Shown in pieces: positions 35,477-45,067 of a stretch of 64,000 nucleotides of DNA. How positions within the stretch are numbered: position 1 is the first letter of the stretch; each line of letters opens with the position of its first letter. Source of the DNA: Corynebacterium jeikeium (GTDB lineage Bacteria > Actinomycetota > Actinomycetes > Mycobacteriales > Mycobacteriaceae); NCBI RefSeq assembly GCF_000738265.1, contig NZ_JFCQ01000021.1:35919-99918 (forward strand). Reading direction: 5' to 3'. Under the pieces are notes generated by a model. The model made no database searches. It worked only from the letters and a program-made list of their open reading frames with translations, and had not been told where the DNA came from. A program made the translations under genes and the position numbers.

Positions 35477-36787
35477 CTATTTCTTCTTGACCTTTAGCAG
35501 CTCAATGATTCTGTCGAAATCATCGGGCCCGCCAAACTCAACAACGATCTTGCCCTTCTTCTTCCCCATCTGGACAGTTACCTTGGTATCCAAAGCGTCC
35601 GAAACCTTATCGACCCAGGTATTAACCTCGTCCGAAAGGGGATTGGAACCACGTTTAGGTGTTCGAGCAGCTGCGGAAGCTTCCTCACCGCGGTTCAAAA
35701 GGGTGACAGCTTCCTCCGTCGCACGAACGCTAAGTCCTTCGCTTACGATACGCTGTGCCAATTTCTCCTGCGTGTCAGCTCCAAGCTTCAAACCAAGAAG
35801 CGCACGAGCATGGCCGGCGCTCAGCACACCTGCGCCGACCCTGCGCTGAACGGAAACAGGCAGCTGAAGCAAGCGAATCATGTTGGTGATTAGAGGGCGA
35901 GAACGACCGATCTTCTTCGCCAGCTGTTCCTGTGTAACACCGAATTCCTCCATCAATTGCTGGTAGGCGGCAGCTTCTTCCAAAGGATTCAGCTGAACTC
36001 GGTGGATATTCTCCAGCAATGCATCCCGCAACATTTCATCATCTGCTGTTTCGCGGACGATGGCAGGAATAGCCTCGAACCCAGCGCGGCCGGCCGCACG
36101 TAGACGCCTTTCACCCATGATGAGCTCGAAGGTAGATTCCTCATTCGGCGCACGACGCACAACGATAGGTTGCATGAGGCCGAACTCCTTGATGGAGTGA
36201 ACCAGCTCTTCCAGGGCTTCCTCGTCAAACACTTCACGCGGCTGCTTAGCGTTTGTGCGAATGGCCTTAAGCGGGATCTCTTGATACGAAGCTCCGAAAT
36301 CCGCGCCGTTTGTTTCACGTGAAACATTCGAGTCAGTACTAGCATTAACGGGTTCGTGTCCGGCGCTCCCGACAGCTGACTCAGTTGCCAGCGAGAATTT
36401 CGAATCGGAATCTGAAACGTCACTGTGATGTTTCGCGCCTATACCTGAGGTACCCCTAGAATTTCGGGATGTAACGCTATTTTCCGATTCCGCGGCCGCT
36501 TTGACGCTGTCGCGAGAGGGACCTACACCACCAACTGTCGATCGGTTACCGAGAACTATGTCGGCTGCACCATCGCCGAGTGACGGACGAGCCGGCCCCG
36601 TAGGAATCAGTGAAGCTAAGCCACGTCCCAAGCCTCCACGGCGCGCATTACCCACCGCACTAGGCGAAGGCATCTGTGGCTTTCGCGTTGTGGTCGGCAT
36701 TCGGGTGGGACTCAGAGCCTTTTGAGCGTCAGAGGACTTATCAGTCTTTTCTGACGTCTTGCCGCGATTTTTGTTTGTCTTACCCAC
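35477..36787 (-). CDS. parB: Chromosome partitioning protein ParB
   Basis: A 436-residue DNA-clamp CTPase that loads at parS and recruits condensin and ParA. The N-terminal 180 residues are long and low-complexity. The CTP-binding fold follows: [48 protein letters not shown] and [19 protein letters not shown]. The helix-turn-helix ([30 protein letters not shown]) and C-terminal dimer domain ([30 protein letters not shown]) complete it. A parS site lies inside its own gene (36311). The GTG start shares one base with the parA stop. Confidence 0.96.
   Translation of the reverse strand: MGKTNKNRGKTSEKTDKSSDAQKALSPTRMPTTTRKPQMPSPSAVGNARRGGLGRGLASLIPTGPARPSLGDGAADIVLGNRSTVGGVGPSRDSVKAAAESENSVTSRNSRGTSGIGAKHHSDVSDSDSKFSLATESAVGSAGHEPVNASTDSNVSRETNGADFGASYQEIPLKAIRTNAKQPREVFDEEALEELVHSIKEFGLMQPIVVRRAPNEESTFELIMGERRLRAAGRAGFEAIPAIVRETADDEMLRDALLENIHRVQLNPLEEAAAYQQLMEEFGVTQEQLAKKIGRSRPLITNMIRLLQLPVSVQRRVGAGVLSAGHARALLGLKLGADTQEKLAQRIVSEGLSVRATEEAVTLLNRGEEASAAARTPKRGSNPLSDEVNTWVDKVSDALDTKVTVQMGKKKGKIVVEFGGPDDFDRIIELLKVKKK
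36311..36326. promoter_or_regulatory. parS site 2, inside parB
   Basis: Perfect TGTTTCACGTGAAACA within the parB coding region, encoding part of the variable N-terminal segment (NVSRETNG). Confidence 0.97.
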
Positions 36788-37728
36788 TATGAGGCACCTC
36801 CATCGTGTAGCTCAGGGGCGATTCCAATAGGTGCTGTTTCGGCGCTTGGCAGATAGTCCCCGCGCGCAGCGAACTCCTTAGCCGCGTCGTAGTACGCCAG
36901 GGCACCAGGGGCACCACCGTCGTATTGCAGAACCGTCATGTTATAGCTCGGGGCTTCGGAGACCTTCACGTTGCGGGGGATATGATTATCCAGCACGACA
37001 GAACCGAAGTGAGTGCGAACGTCATCACTCACATTCTGGGAAAGACGGGTGCGACCGTCGTACATGGTGAGCAGCACGCCGGAGATATGCAGATTCGGGT
37101 TCAAGTTCTCGCGGATCATTGCAATGTTGTCGATGAGCTGACTCACGCCTTCTAGTGCGTAATACTCACACTGGATAGGGATGAGGACCTCGTCCACAGC
37201 CGCCATGGCATTGATCGTGAGCAGTCCCAGCGACGGCGGACAATCAATAAAGATGTAGTCGAAACCGTGTTCCTCAATCCATTCATCGCTAATGGCTTGT
37301 GACAGACGGTACTCGCGACGAACTTCGCTGACCAGGTTGATCTCAGCACCAGCAAGATCGATCGTCGCAGGGACGCAGAAGATATTGTCGTTCTTGTCGT
37401 TTGGCTGCATGACTTCATCCACGGTCATCTCCTTGAGCAAAACCTCGTAGGAGGATGGGGTACCCGCATGATGAACCGCGTTAAGCGCCGTCGATGCGTT
37501 ACCTTGCGGATCCAGGTCGATGACTAGAACCTTCATGCCCAGCAACGACAGTGACCAAGCCAGGTTGACGGTAGAAGTCGTCTTACCTACGCCGCCCTTT
37601 TGGTTGGCAATAGTGATCTTCCTGCACTTTTTCGGCTTTGGAAGCTTGTCCCGGTTGGGGTTTTGCAGGCGGGCGGCCTGCTGTGCTGCACGGGCAATCG
37701 GTGTATCATCCATGTCGAATTTCGACAT
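36787..37728 (-). CDS. parA: Chromosome partitioning ATPase ParA
   Basis: A 313-residue deviant Walker ATPase. P-loop [21 protein letters not shown] (Lys signature KGGxGKT) is at about residues 43-63; Walker A' [16 protein letters not shown] and Walker [16 protein letters not shown] follow. The N-terminal 35 residues are basic ([17 protein letters not shown]). It positions origins at the cell poles with ParB and DivIVA. The start is ATG 37728 ([10 protein letters not shown]), with a parS site 30 bp upstream. Confidence 0.97.
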   Translation of the reverse strand: MSKFDMDDTPIARAAQQAARLQNPNRDKLPKPKKCRKITIANQKGGVGKTTSTVNLAWSLSLLGMKVLVIDLDPQGNASTALNAVHHAGTPSSYEVLLKEMTVDEVMQPNDKNDNIFCVPATIDLAGAEINLVSEVRREYRLSQAISDEWIEEHGFDYIFIDCPPSLGLLTINAMAAVDEVLIPIQCEYYALEGVSQLIDNIAMIRENLNPNLHISGVLLTMYDGRTRLSQNVSDDVRTHFGSVVLDNHIPRNVKVSEAPSYNMTVLQYDGGAPGALAYYDAAKEFAARGDYLPSAETAPIGIAPELHDGGAS

Positions 37729-37757
37729 CTAAGTCCAATCTTGAGGTCGAAGTGCGA

Positions 37758-37773
37758 TGTTTCACGTGAAACA
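37758..37773. promoter_or_regulatory. parS site 3, upstream of parA
   Basis: Perfect TGTTTCACGTGAAACA between rsmG and parA, flanked by CGA/TCG. Here ParB could also repress parAB. Confidence 0.97.
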
Positions 37774-37856
37774 TCGGGGTGTACGTAAAGAATAATGCAG
37801 CGGGTCAGTGCCCACAACGAGAGTCAGAGTCACCCCTAACACCCGCGTAAGACCAC

Positions 37857-38525
37857 TCACTTAATGCGCGGAATGATAATGACGTGGGTTGGCTCTGCCA
37901 CCTTAGACTCACCGACCATCTCGATGGTTCCATTCCCACCGCCGGCCTTTCGAATCTCCCTAGCATCCCGCTCGAGCTCTTCGGCCACAGAACCGCCCTT
38001 GAGCGCCTTCATCGAACCACCTACGCGCACGAGGGGAAGCGACCACTTCGCAAGCTTTCCCAGCGGCGCAACTGCACGGGAGGTAACCACATCAGCTCCA
38101 CCCAGTTGCTTAACGACTGCTGGTTCCTCAGCCCGTCCCCGTAGCACCTCACAGCCAAGTTCTAGTTGGTCATTGATCTCCGCCAAGAAGTTATAGCGAC
38201 GGAGGAGGGGCTCCAATAGTTGAACATGCAAGTCAGGACGGGCGATTGCCAAAGGAATGCCCGGCAAACCTGCCCCGGAACCCACGTCGATCACTCGAGC
38301 GCCATTCTCGATCACTTCTCCAAGCACTGCCGAATTGAGTACGTGGCGCTCCCAAATGCGCGGCACTTCGCGCGGACCGAGGAGACCCCTTTCGATACCG
38401 GCAGTGGCTAGGAACTCTGCATATGCTCGCGCTAGTGGAAGACGGTCACCAAAGACTGCCTCAGCAGCTGCTGGCGTTTCACCCAGTTCGGAGCTCTGAA
38501 GGTTTACATCATCCTGGTCTGGCAT
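37857..38525 (-). CDS. rsmG: 16S rRNA (guanine527-N7)-methyltransferase
   Basis: A 222-residue SAM-dependent methyltransferase that modifies G527 of 16S rRNA. Conserved motifs: [24 protein letters not shown], the SAM-binding [29 protein letters not shown], and [32 protein letters not shown]. Length is normal. Order rsmG-parA-parB is as in all actinobacteria. It is separated from yidC by 319 bp holding two parS sites; the jag gene found there in M. tuberculosis is absent. Confidence 0.96.
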   Translation of the reverse strand: MPDQDDVNLQSSELGETPAAAEAVFGDRLPLARAYAEFLATAGIERGLLGPREVPRIWERHVLNSAVLGEVIENGARVIDVGSGAGLPGIPLAIARPDLHVQLLEPLLRRYNFLAEINDQLELGCEVLRGRAEEPAVVKQLGGADVVTSRAVAPLGKLAKWSLPLVRVGGSMKALKGGSVAEELERDAREIRKAGGGNGTIEMVGESKVAEPTHVIIIPRIK

Positions 38526-38560
38526 CTAGAAACTCCTCCAATAGCCTCGGAATCAAGCAA

Positions 38561-38576
38561 TGTTTCACGTGAAACA
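38561..38576. promoter_or_regulatory. parS site 4
   Basis: Perfect TGTTTCACGTGAAACA, 35 bp upstream of rsmG. Confidence 0.97.
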
Positions 38577-38584
38577 TTCGAAAC

Positions 38585-38600
38585 CGTTTCACGTGAAACA
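38585..38600. promoter_or_regulatory. parS site 5 (one mismatch)
   Basis: CGTTTCACGTGAAACA, one base from consensus, only 8 bp from site 4. The close pair may help ParB loading. Confidence 0.9.
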
Positions 38601-38760
38601 TCCAACGCTTATTACTCGATCCATTCTATAGGCACCGCAGCGAAACCCCGTACCCAGGAGCTCTCTTCTGGCACCTGCGAACATGGAGGCTCTGGACCGC
38701 TGCGGCATCCGAAGAATAACGACGATAGAAGATATAGGTACCGGGGGAGAGGGCGTCAAT

Positions 38761-38795
38761 AAAACAAAAAGACCGCCACCACAACGGTGACGGTC
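38761..38795 (-). terminator. Terminator of the rpmH-yidC operon
   Basis: GACCGCCACC (38771-38780) pairs with GGTGACGGTC (38786-38795) with one mismatch, loop ACAAC-type; on the reverse strand the stem is followed by TTTTTGTTTT. It lies about 50 bp after the yidC stop. Confidence 0.85.
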
Positions 38796-38844
38796 CTTGG
38801 AATAGAAGACAGCTATTCGCCTGAGACGGCTAATGCTGCTACTG

Positions 38845-39819
38845 CTACTTCCGTTTCTTGCCCTTCTTCTTAGGGTTATCCGGGCGGGCACCAACCTTCG
38901 GTGCCGAAGTGCGCTTGGACGCGGCGATTGCTTCCTTCTCAGCCTCTTCCTCAGCGTCCATCTTCTTGTACAGGAAGTACTGCTGGAGGTAGGACCAGGT
39001 CATGTTAGTGACCATGTATAGCGCCAGACCAACCTGCCAAGCGAAGCCACCCAGCAAGTACAGAACAGGCATGAACCACAGCATCAGCTTCTGCATCATG
39101 TCCATCTGCATCTGCATCTGCTGGGCCTTCGGATCGTTCGCCTTAGCCGGGTTCGCCTTACGGCGCTGCGCCGCGCGATCCATCGACATGCGAGCAGAGA
39201 AGTGCATCAGAACAGATGCGATAAGCATCATTGGCACGACGACCAGGATGATGTTCGTACGCGTGAAATCAACAGATCCATCGGCGGAGAACGCACGGTA
39301 GTTCTGCGGATCCATAGAAATGAAGCCGGAAAGGGGAGTGCCGAAGATACGGGCGTCCAGGAAAGACTGAACCTCGTGCACCCCGAAGAAGTAGTTCGGG
39401 GTGTTTCGAGTCTCCTCAACCGACATCCCCAGCTGGCCGATGCCTTCACCAGTGCGGTTGAAGGAACGCAACACGTGGAACAGGCCCAGGAAGATCGGCA
39501 TCTGGACCAACATCGGCAAGCAGGAAGCCAGTGGGTTTACACCCATCTCCTTCTGCAGCTTGCGCATCTCGATGGCCAGCGTTTGGCGATCATTCTTGTA
39601 CTTGCGTTGCAGCTCCTGCATCTTCGGCTGCATTTCTTGCATCTTGCGGCTGGAACGCAGCTGATTAGCCATCGGCTTCACCAACAGAATACGGATGGTG
39701 AACACGAGGAACATGATCGCTAGCGCCCACGTGATACCCGAATCCGGGCTAAGGACGTAGCTGAACAGCTTATGCCAGAACCACAAAACGCCCGACACTG
39801 GATAATAAATAAAATCCAT
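38845..39819 (-). CDS. yidC: Membrane protein insertase YidC
   Basis: A 324-residue insertase with five membrane segments (ITWALAIMFLVFTIRILLVKPM near the N-terminus). The family motif region MQEMQPKMQELQRKYKNDRQTLAIEMRKLQKEMGVNPLASCLPMLVQMPIFLGLFHVL is intact, with the conserved Arg of the hydrophilic groove in TIRILLVKP. A long Ala/Lys/Met-rich loop (RKANPAKANDPKAQQMQMQMDMM) precedes the last helices, and the C-terminus is strongly basic (PDNPKKKGKKRK), as expected for ribosome contact. It is a short, non-lipoprotein actinobacterial form. Confidence 0.95.
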   Translation of the reverse strand: MDFIYYPVSGVLWFWHKLFSYVLSPDSGITWALAIMFLVFTIRILLVKPMANQLRSSRKMQEMQPKMQELQRKYKNDRQTLAIEMRKLQKEMGVNPLASCLPMLVQMPIFLGLFHVLRSFNRTGEGIGQLGMSVEETRNTPNYFFGVHEVQSFLDARIFGTPLSGFISMDPQNYRAFSADGSVDFTRTNIILVVVPMMLIASVLMHFSARMSMDRAAQRRKANPAKANDPKAQQMQMQMDMMQKLMLWFMPVLYLLGGFAWQVGLALYMVTNMTWSYLQQYFLYKKMDAEEEAEKEAIAASKRTSAPKVGARPDNPKKKGKKRK

Positions 39820-39848
39820 GGCGACTCGAGGTTTCTCCTGAACTTGGT

Positions 39849-40172
39849 CTATTTAAGCCAGCGAGACAGGCATTGCCTGACCCACAAGCGTAGGGAACGA
39901 CGAGGCGGGACAGGATCCCAACCTCCCGGATGCCACGGCCCACAGCGGGCCAATCGACCCAACGTAAGCACTGTGCCCTTCACCAGACCATGGCGGCCCA
40001 GCGCGATAAGGGCATAGTTGCTGCACGTAGGTTCAAAACGGCACGTTGGCCCCATTTTAAGGGGTGACAGATAACTTTGGTAACCAAGGACTGCACGGCG
40101 CGCCAGCTGAGTTCCCCAACCCCCCTGAGATTCAGCCCTAGCGGAGTGCTCGTCGGATGCAGCTTCGCACAT
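39849..40172 (-). CDS. yidD: Membrane protein insertion efficiency factor YidD
   Basis: A 107-residue YidD protein, motif [67 protein letters not shown], with the conserved three cysteines and GGxDPVP. It helps YidC-dependent insertion as a small amphipathic membrane-associated protein. I use ATG 40172, the nearest start in frame, giving an overlap of 35 bp with rnpA; the frame itself is open further upstream. It is the usual neighbour of rnpA and yidC. Confidence 0.92.
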   Translation of the reverse strand: MCEAASDEHSARAESQGGWGTQLARRAVLGYQSYLSPLKMGPTCRFEPTCSNYALIALGRHGLVKGTVLTLGRLARCGPWHPGGWDPVPPRRSLRLWVRQCLSRWLK

Positions 40173-40527
40173 CGCCGACCAACTCCTCGTTGCTTGCGCG
40201 GGCGCTGGCCGGCAGGGCACGGATCACCACGCAGGTGCCCGCGGGGAACTCGATTTCCCCTTCGTCCAGCACCGCGCGAAAGGCATTCCGCAGCTTTCGA
40301 GATGTATCGTGCCTGGTCACAGCATTTCCCACAGCCTTCGAAACGACCAGCCCCATACGTGGTCCCGCTGTTGAAGCTTCTTGTAGCGGCATCGGCAACT
40401 CCTCTGCCCGCGCGCCCCCGCCTGCAAAAACATGAACCACCACAGTGCGACTACCCTTTTTCCGACCTTTCCGAATCGTCTGCCCGAATAGGGCCGTTGA
40501 TCGAAGCCGGTGCTGGGGAGCTAGCAC
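40138..40527 (-). CDS. rnpA: Ribonuclease P protein component
   Basis: A 129-residue basic protein that binds RNase P RNA for tRNA 5' maturation. Core motif [32 protein letters not shown] contains the conserved RNR-like helix (here [12 protein letters not shown], with H/D in place of the common N-R-V-K-R), and the C-terminus [11 protein letters not shown]-terminal [22 protein letters not shown] is typical. Located between rpmH and yidD as in nearly all bacteria. Confidence 0.94.
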   Translation of the reverse strand: MLAPQHRLRSTALFGQTIRKGRKKGSRTVVVHVFAGGGARAEELPMPLQEASTAGPRMGLVVSKAVGNAVTRHDTSRKLRNAFRAVLDEGEIEFPAGTCVVIRALPASARASNEELVGDVRSCIRRALR

Positions 40528-40607
40528 TGTGGTGGCTCTTTCTTTATGACGCCTTTACGCCCCCGCCCCTTAAAAGGTTGGGAACAGGGGAGGCGCCGCT
40601 GCCTTAA

Positions 40608-40751
40608 TTAGGCGGTCAGGGACTTGCGACCCTTGTTGCGGCGTGCGGAAACGATGGCACGGCCGGCGCGGGTACGCATGCGGGTACGGAAACCGTGTAC
40701 GCGTGCACGACGACGGTTGTTGGGCTGGAAAGTACGCTTGCCCTTGGCCAC
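40608..40751 (-). CDS. rpmH: 50S ribosomal protein L34
   Basis: A 47-residue protein from GTG 40751: [20 protein letters not shown], then [20 protein letters not shown] and RKSLTA. This is the standard L34 sequence. GGAGTGAAGTACC precedes the start, giving a ribosome-binding site. It begins the rpmH-rnpA-yidD-yidC operon, divergent from dnaA. Confidence 0.97.
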   Translation of the reverse strand: MAKGKRTFQPNNRRRARVHGFRTRMRTRAGRAIVSARRNKGRKSLTA

Positions 40752-41512
40752 GGTACTTCACTCCTTAACGTTTTTAGGCGTAGGCGCACTACAGGCACAA
40801 CAGCAAACATCCCAGCACATAGATACCGGGATCATCGCTATGCCAGCGGTACGCCCACGAATTTAAGTGGACAGTTGTACCAACAACATCCGAGAGGACT
40901 TTCGTCGGTACCAGAGGCACCCGATAGGCAGCGTGGTGATCCACCGCCATGTATGAGTTGCCATAGACGTCCTAAGGATACGTGGCTTGGTGGAAGTTAG
41001 CCAAATTTTCGGGATTCTATCTCTTGTTATGTGGTGCCCACCTCGGGGTTGGGTGGCTTGTACGAGGGAAAATGAGCTGGTCACGGTGGGGTCGAGTGCG
41101 GGTGTGTAGAGAAGATTCTCTGGTTCGTCAAATATTTCCATAACTTGTGGAAAACTCCTCCACCCCCAAAGGTTAAACCTTTACTTTACACCTAGTTATG
41201 CCAGGTCAGACCGCTTTTTTGATTTCAATTAGAGTTATCCACAAGGAGCCTGTACCTTGGGGATAACATGTGGAAAGAAGTTATCCACAGGTGTGCATAA
41301 CTGTGTGGAAACGCAGGACAGAGGATATTTCCTTCTGTGTACTAGGCAGTGAACAAAACGATCTTCGAGCCCGGGTTCAATCACGCTTTTGTTCGCCACC
41401 CGAACACCCCCATATTCTTTTGGATAGCCCAAAAGTTAACTCCTGCTATCCGATAGTGATAACCACGCACGCACAATCACACCCACGACAGAACAACTGA
41501 GCCGGAAACCTT
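40752..41512. promoter_or_regulatory. Divergent rpmH/dnaA intergenic region with DnaA boxes
   Basis: A 761-bp non-coding region. Perfect DnaA boxes TTATCCACA occur at 41235-41243 and 41281-41289, with a TGGGGATAA variant between them (41258-41266). AT-rich stretches such as GGTTAAACCTTTACTTTACACC precede the boxes. It probably holds the dnaA promoter, autoregulated by DnaA, and forms part of the origin. I see no gene in 40752-41230. Confidence 0.8.
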
Positions 41513-43234
41513 ATGAGTAATTCGAACTTCTCCATCGAGGAGCACTTCCCCGACATGTGGGATGCCATCATGCACGACTGGCTTGCTGATAGCTCCTCGG
41601 AATCCCCCGACCCGGATCTACCAGCGATTTCACCAAAGCAGCGTTCGCTGCTGCGCAAGGTTAAACCGGTGGGGCTCATGGGTCGCATTGTTGTTCTGGA
41701 GACCCCCAATAGGTGGACCAAGGAATCGATCGAGCAAGACCTCATCGATCCCATCAAACACGTCCTAAAAACCCGGCTAGATCTGTCCGTCAGCCTTGCC
41801 ATCACCAGCACCAATGGTGATTCTGCGGATAGCGATGCAGAGGAAACTACCCACGGCACTGGTGAAACTGGGCGCGGTACCCACGAAGGGGCGTCCACAC
41901 CACAGTCCGTAGCAACCGCAGAGGACCTTTCGAATACAGAGGTCGAACAACTCGTCACACAGGCCGAGGAAAAGAACAAGACAACCACGGAGGAAGCACA
42001 ACAGCGCCGCGAGCACGACGCGGATGAGTTAGCGGGGCAGTACTCGGCGAGCGAGAACCGAATCGACCCCAACCCGTCGCCCACGCCGCGGCATTGGACG
42101 CACAAAGAGCAGGCAACGTCGGAGCAAACCTACAGGTCAGCTGCGCGCCATAGTTCGCCGACGCAACCTTCGTCGAACTTCAATGACGGCCTTGATGGCG
42201 ATTCTCTGCTGAACAAGAACTACACATTCGAAAGCTTCGTCGTCGGTTCCTCCAACAACTTCGCCGCTGCCGCCTGCCGGGCAGTCGCAGAAGCACCGGC
42301 CAAGGCGTATAACCCGCTGTTTATCTGGGGCGAATCTGGATTGGGCAAAACGCACTTGCTGCACGCCATCGGGCACTACGCCAAAGAGTTACAGCCAAAC
42401 ATGCGGGTGCTGTATGTGAGCTCGGAAGAACTGACCAACGACTTCATTAACTCCATTGCGAATGACACCCGCGAATCCTTCAAGCGCCGCTACCGCAACC
42501 TGGATATGTTGATCGTCGACGACATCCAGTTCCTGCAGAACAAGGAATCCACGCAGGAGGAGTTCTTCCACACCTTCAACGCATTGCACCAGGCCAACAA
42601 GCAGATTGTGCTGAGCTCCGACCGGCCGCCGCGGCAGCTGACCACCCTGGAGGATCGGTTGCGCACCCGCTTCGAAGGCGGGTTGATTACGGATGTTCAG
42701 ACCCCGGATCTGGAGACGCGCATTGCGATTCTGACGAAGAAGGCGGAATCGGACAATGTGCAGCTTCCGGAAGACGTGAAGGTCCTCATTGCCAGCCGCT
42801 ATGAGAAATCCATTCGTGAGCTGGACGGTGCTCTTATCCGCGTGACTGCTTATTGCGCCCTCAGCCACGAACCGCTGACCGTGGAGACGGCCGAGATTGC
42901 GCTGCGTGACATTTCGCCGGCGGATCAGGACGTGGAGATCGTGCCTCAGCACGTTATCGAAGTTGTGGCGAACTACTTCAACCTCACCACCGACGAACTT
43001 GTCGGCAAGGGAAGGGCCAAGAAGTTCGTGCAGGCCCGGCAGATCGCCATGTACCTGTGCCGCGAACTGACGGATCTGTCGCTGCCGAAGCTGGGAAGTT
43101 CCTTCGGTGGGCGCGACCACACCACCGTCATGTATGCCGAGCGACGGGTGCGGGAATCCCTGTCGGAGAACAAGAAGGTATTCGATCAGGTGCAAGAGCT
43201 CACCCAAAAGATCAAGTCTCATGCCCGGGATTAA
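41513..43234 (+). CDS. dnaA: Chromosomal replication initiator DnaA
   Basis: A 573-residue AAA+ initiator. Domain I at residues 1-100; a long, acidic, Ser/Thr/Glu-rich linker (domain II, about 105-230); domain III with Walker [16 protein letters not shown] (about 273) and Walker [11 protein letters not shown]; sensor II in [15 protein letters not shown]; domain IV with [49 protein letters not shown], which reads TTATCCACA. The linker is longer than in E. coli but normal for Corynebacterium. ATG 41513 follows GCCGGAAACC. Confidence 0.98.
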   Translation: MSNSNFSIEEHFPDMWDAIMHDWLADSSSESPDPDLPAISPKQRSLLRKVKPVGLMGRIVVLETPNRWTKESIEQDLIDPIKHVLKTRLDLSVSLAITSTNGDSADSDAEETTHGTGETGRGTHEGASTPQSVATAEDLSNTEVEQLVTQAEEKNKTTTEEAQQRREHDADELAGQYSASENRIDPNPSPTPRHWTHKEQATSEQTYRSAARHSSPTQPSSNFNDGLDGDSLLNKNYTFESFVVGSSNNFAAAACRAVAEAPAKAYNPLFIWGESGLGKTHLLHAIGHYAKELQPNMRVLYVSSEELTNDFINSIANDTRESFKRRYRNLDMLIVDDIQFLQNKESTQEEFFHTFNALHQANKQIVLSSDRPPRQLTTLEDRLRTRFEGGLITDVQTPDLETRIAILTKKAESDNVQLPEDVKVLIASRYEKSIRELDGALIRVTAYCALSHEPLTVETAEIALRDISPADQDVEIVPQHVIEVVANYFNLTTDELVGKGRAKKFVQARQIAMYLCRELTDLSLPKLGSSFGGRDHTTVMYAERRVRESLSENKKVFDQVQELTQKIKSHARD

Positions 43235-43848
43235 TCCCACAATGTGGCTTTGTACCCCCTAGCCGCTGTTGCTATCCGGGTGTGAGCCCCGAGTTACTCA
43301 CAGTTATCCCCAGTTTTGCTTAGTTATCCACAGGCAGGCTGGGGATTACTCGTTGTGCCCTGACCTTGGGCAGCACCAGACTCGGGCGAGTTATCCACAA
43401 TTCCACAGGGTTTTCCACAAGTGTAATTTCAGTTTTGTAATTTAGGGGGTAAGGCGAACATGGCTTCGCAGCGAACCGGAAAAGCAGCGAAGGTTAGACA
43501 CGTCACAAGACGTTCCCTGAACCGTTGGGGAAAACCGCACCTAAACTGGGGATATAGCAGTGGATGACATGTGTACAACCCGCCTGCCTTCCAAGTTATC
43601 CACAGGCGAGAAGCGTTATTCACAGTTTGTCCACCGAGACATCAACATCCCGACACGGCCTGCGAACTGCATGGATTAGGCTTTGTGCACAGGATCCACA
43701 ACACCTACTACGACTGCTATCTCTTTAAATAAAAGGGAATAAACAGAAATAGAGCTTGTGGGTTAATCTTGATCAGACGAACCTCAACATGCGCTTCGCG
43801 CGTATGAGCAACGAGAGCAGCCACGAAAGCACGGAAGTTAAATTGAGC
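43235..43848. other. oriC: Chromosomal origin oriC (dnaA-dnaN intergenic)
   Basis: A 614-bp non-coding region dense in DnaA boxes: TTATCCCCA 43304-43312, TTATCCACA 43324-43332, TTATCCACA 43391-43399, TTTTCCACA 43411-43419, TTATCCACA 43596-43604 and TTATTCACA 43616-43624, all in the same orientation. AT-rich stretches at 43425-43445 and 43718-43750 (CTCTTTAAATAAAAGGGAAT) are candidate unwinding elements. The dnaN promoter must also lie here. Confidence 0.92.
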
Positions 43849-45033
43849 ATGGATAGCCAGACAGTGAGTTTCATTGTTCCCAAGGATGACTTCGCATCCG
43901 CCCTTGGTTGGGTAGCCCGCTCCCTGCCCAGCAAGCCGACCCAGCCCATCCTTCGCGGTGTGATGATCGTTGCGGATGACGATGGATTGGAACTATCCGG
44001 ATTCGATCGCGAAGTCTCCACCCGCGTACGCATCAATGCAGAGGTCAACGAACCAGGCAAGATTCTCGTCGCCGGCAAGCTGGCCTCCGATATCGTCGGT
44101 TCCCTTCCGAATAAACCGATCAATATCGAGTTCGACGGCACCACCGTGACCCTCAAGACTGGCAAGTCTAAGTTCGAACTCCCAGCAATGACGATCGAGG
44201 ACTACCCGGTTCTACCTGAACTCCCGGACGTCACTGGCACCATCGATCCAAACCTGTTTGCAGAATCGATTGCGCAGGTCGCAGTGGCTGCAGGTCGTGA
44301 CGATACCCTGCCGATGCTCACCGGCGTTCATGTCGAAATCGACGGCGAAAATGTCATTATGGTCGCCACCGACCGCTTCCGTCTGGCAGTCCGCAGCTTC
44401 CAGTGGAATCCTGCGCAGGCTGATGCGCAGGCGAAGCTCCTCATCCCGGCCCGTACCTTGGCTGACACAGCGCGTTCCATGGATCCCGCAAACACCGATC
44501 CGATCGAGATCGCTGTGGGTACGGGCGAGGACATCGGTGCGGACGGCCTGCTCGGCATCTCCACGGAATCCCGCCACACCACCACCCGCCTGCTCGACGC
44601 GGAATTCCCGAAGTTCCGCCCCCTGCTGCCGAAGACCCACACGGCTCTAGCCAGCGTAGAAATCGCCCCACTGCAAGAGGCCATCAAGCGCGTATCCATC
44701 GTCGCCGAGCGCAATTCGCAGATCCGCATGGACTTCAAGGACAACACCGTCACCCTGTCCGCGGGCGGTAGCGATGTTGGTTCCGCGACGGAAACCCTGG
44801 ACTGCGCTTTTGCCGGCGAACCGCTGGTCATTGCCTTCAACCCGAGTTACCTCAAGGAAGGCCTGGCGGCTATCCACACGCCGCGCGTTGTTTTTGGCTT
44901 CACCATGGCCTCCCGCCCGGCAATTCTGCTGCCAGATCCGGGTGACCTGCCGGAAGCCGATGCAGAAGGCAACTTCGCTACCCCGGAAACCGACTTCACT
45001 TACCTGCTGATGCCGGTTCGCCTTCCGGGCTAA
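43849..45033 (+). CDS. dnaN: DNA polymerase III sliding clamp, beta subunit
   Basis: A 394-residue processivity clamp of three repeated domains. N-terminus MDSQTVSFIVPKDDFASALGWVARSLPSKPTQPILRGVMI and C-terminus YLLMPVRLPG match actinobacterial clamps. I chose ATG 43849 because family members start with this strand and GGAAG lies about 11 bases upstream; the frame stays open back to 43756 with ATG 43804 as an alternative giving 15 more residues. It is followed by recF after 34 bp. Confidence 0.96.
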   Translation: MDSQTVSFIVPKDDFASALGWVARSLPSKPTQPILRGVMIVADDDGLELSGFDREVSTRVRINAEVNEPGKILVAGKLASDIVGSLPNKPINIEFDGTTVTLKTGKSKFELPAMTIEDYPVLPELPDVTGTIDPNLFAESIAQVAVAAGRDDTLPMLTGVHVEIDGENVIMVATDRFRLAVRSFQWNPAQADAQAKLLIPARTLADTARSMDPANTDPIEIAVGTGEDIGADGLLGISTESRHTTTRLLDAEFPKFRPLLPKTHTALASVEIAPLQEAIKRVSIVAERNSQIRMDFKDNTVTLSAGGSDVGSATETLDCAFAGEPLVIAFNPSYLKEGLAAIHTPRVVFGFTMASRPAILLPDPGDLPEADAEGNFATPETDFTYLLMPVRLPG

Positions 45034-45067
45034 ACGACGTTAAACGACGCGTTACCGTTGACTCACC

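Larger units (their letters stand above)
38526..38844. other. Intergenic region rsmG-yidC with two parS sites
   Basis: A gap of 319 bp without a gene, where mycobacteria carry jag. It contains parS sites 4 and 5 (38561 and 38585) and the yidC terminator (38761-38795). GGGCGTCAATAAAAC lies beside the terminator. Confidence 0.7.

Noticed and set aside
38526..38844. A diverged jag/khpB gene between rsmG and yidC
   Set aside because: The 319-bp gap has no open frame of suitable length and is filled by parS sites and a terminator.
40752..41230. Small genes in the rpmH-dnaA gap
   Set aside because: Short open frames there have no start signal, no similarity I recognise and overlap the expected promoter and DnaA-box region.
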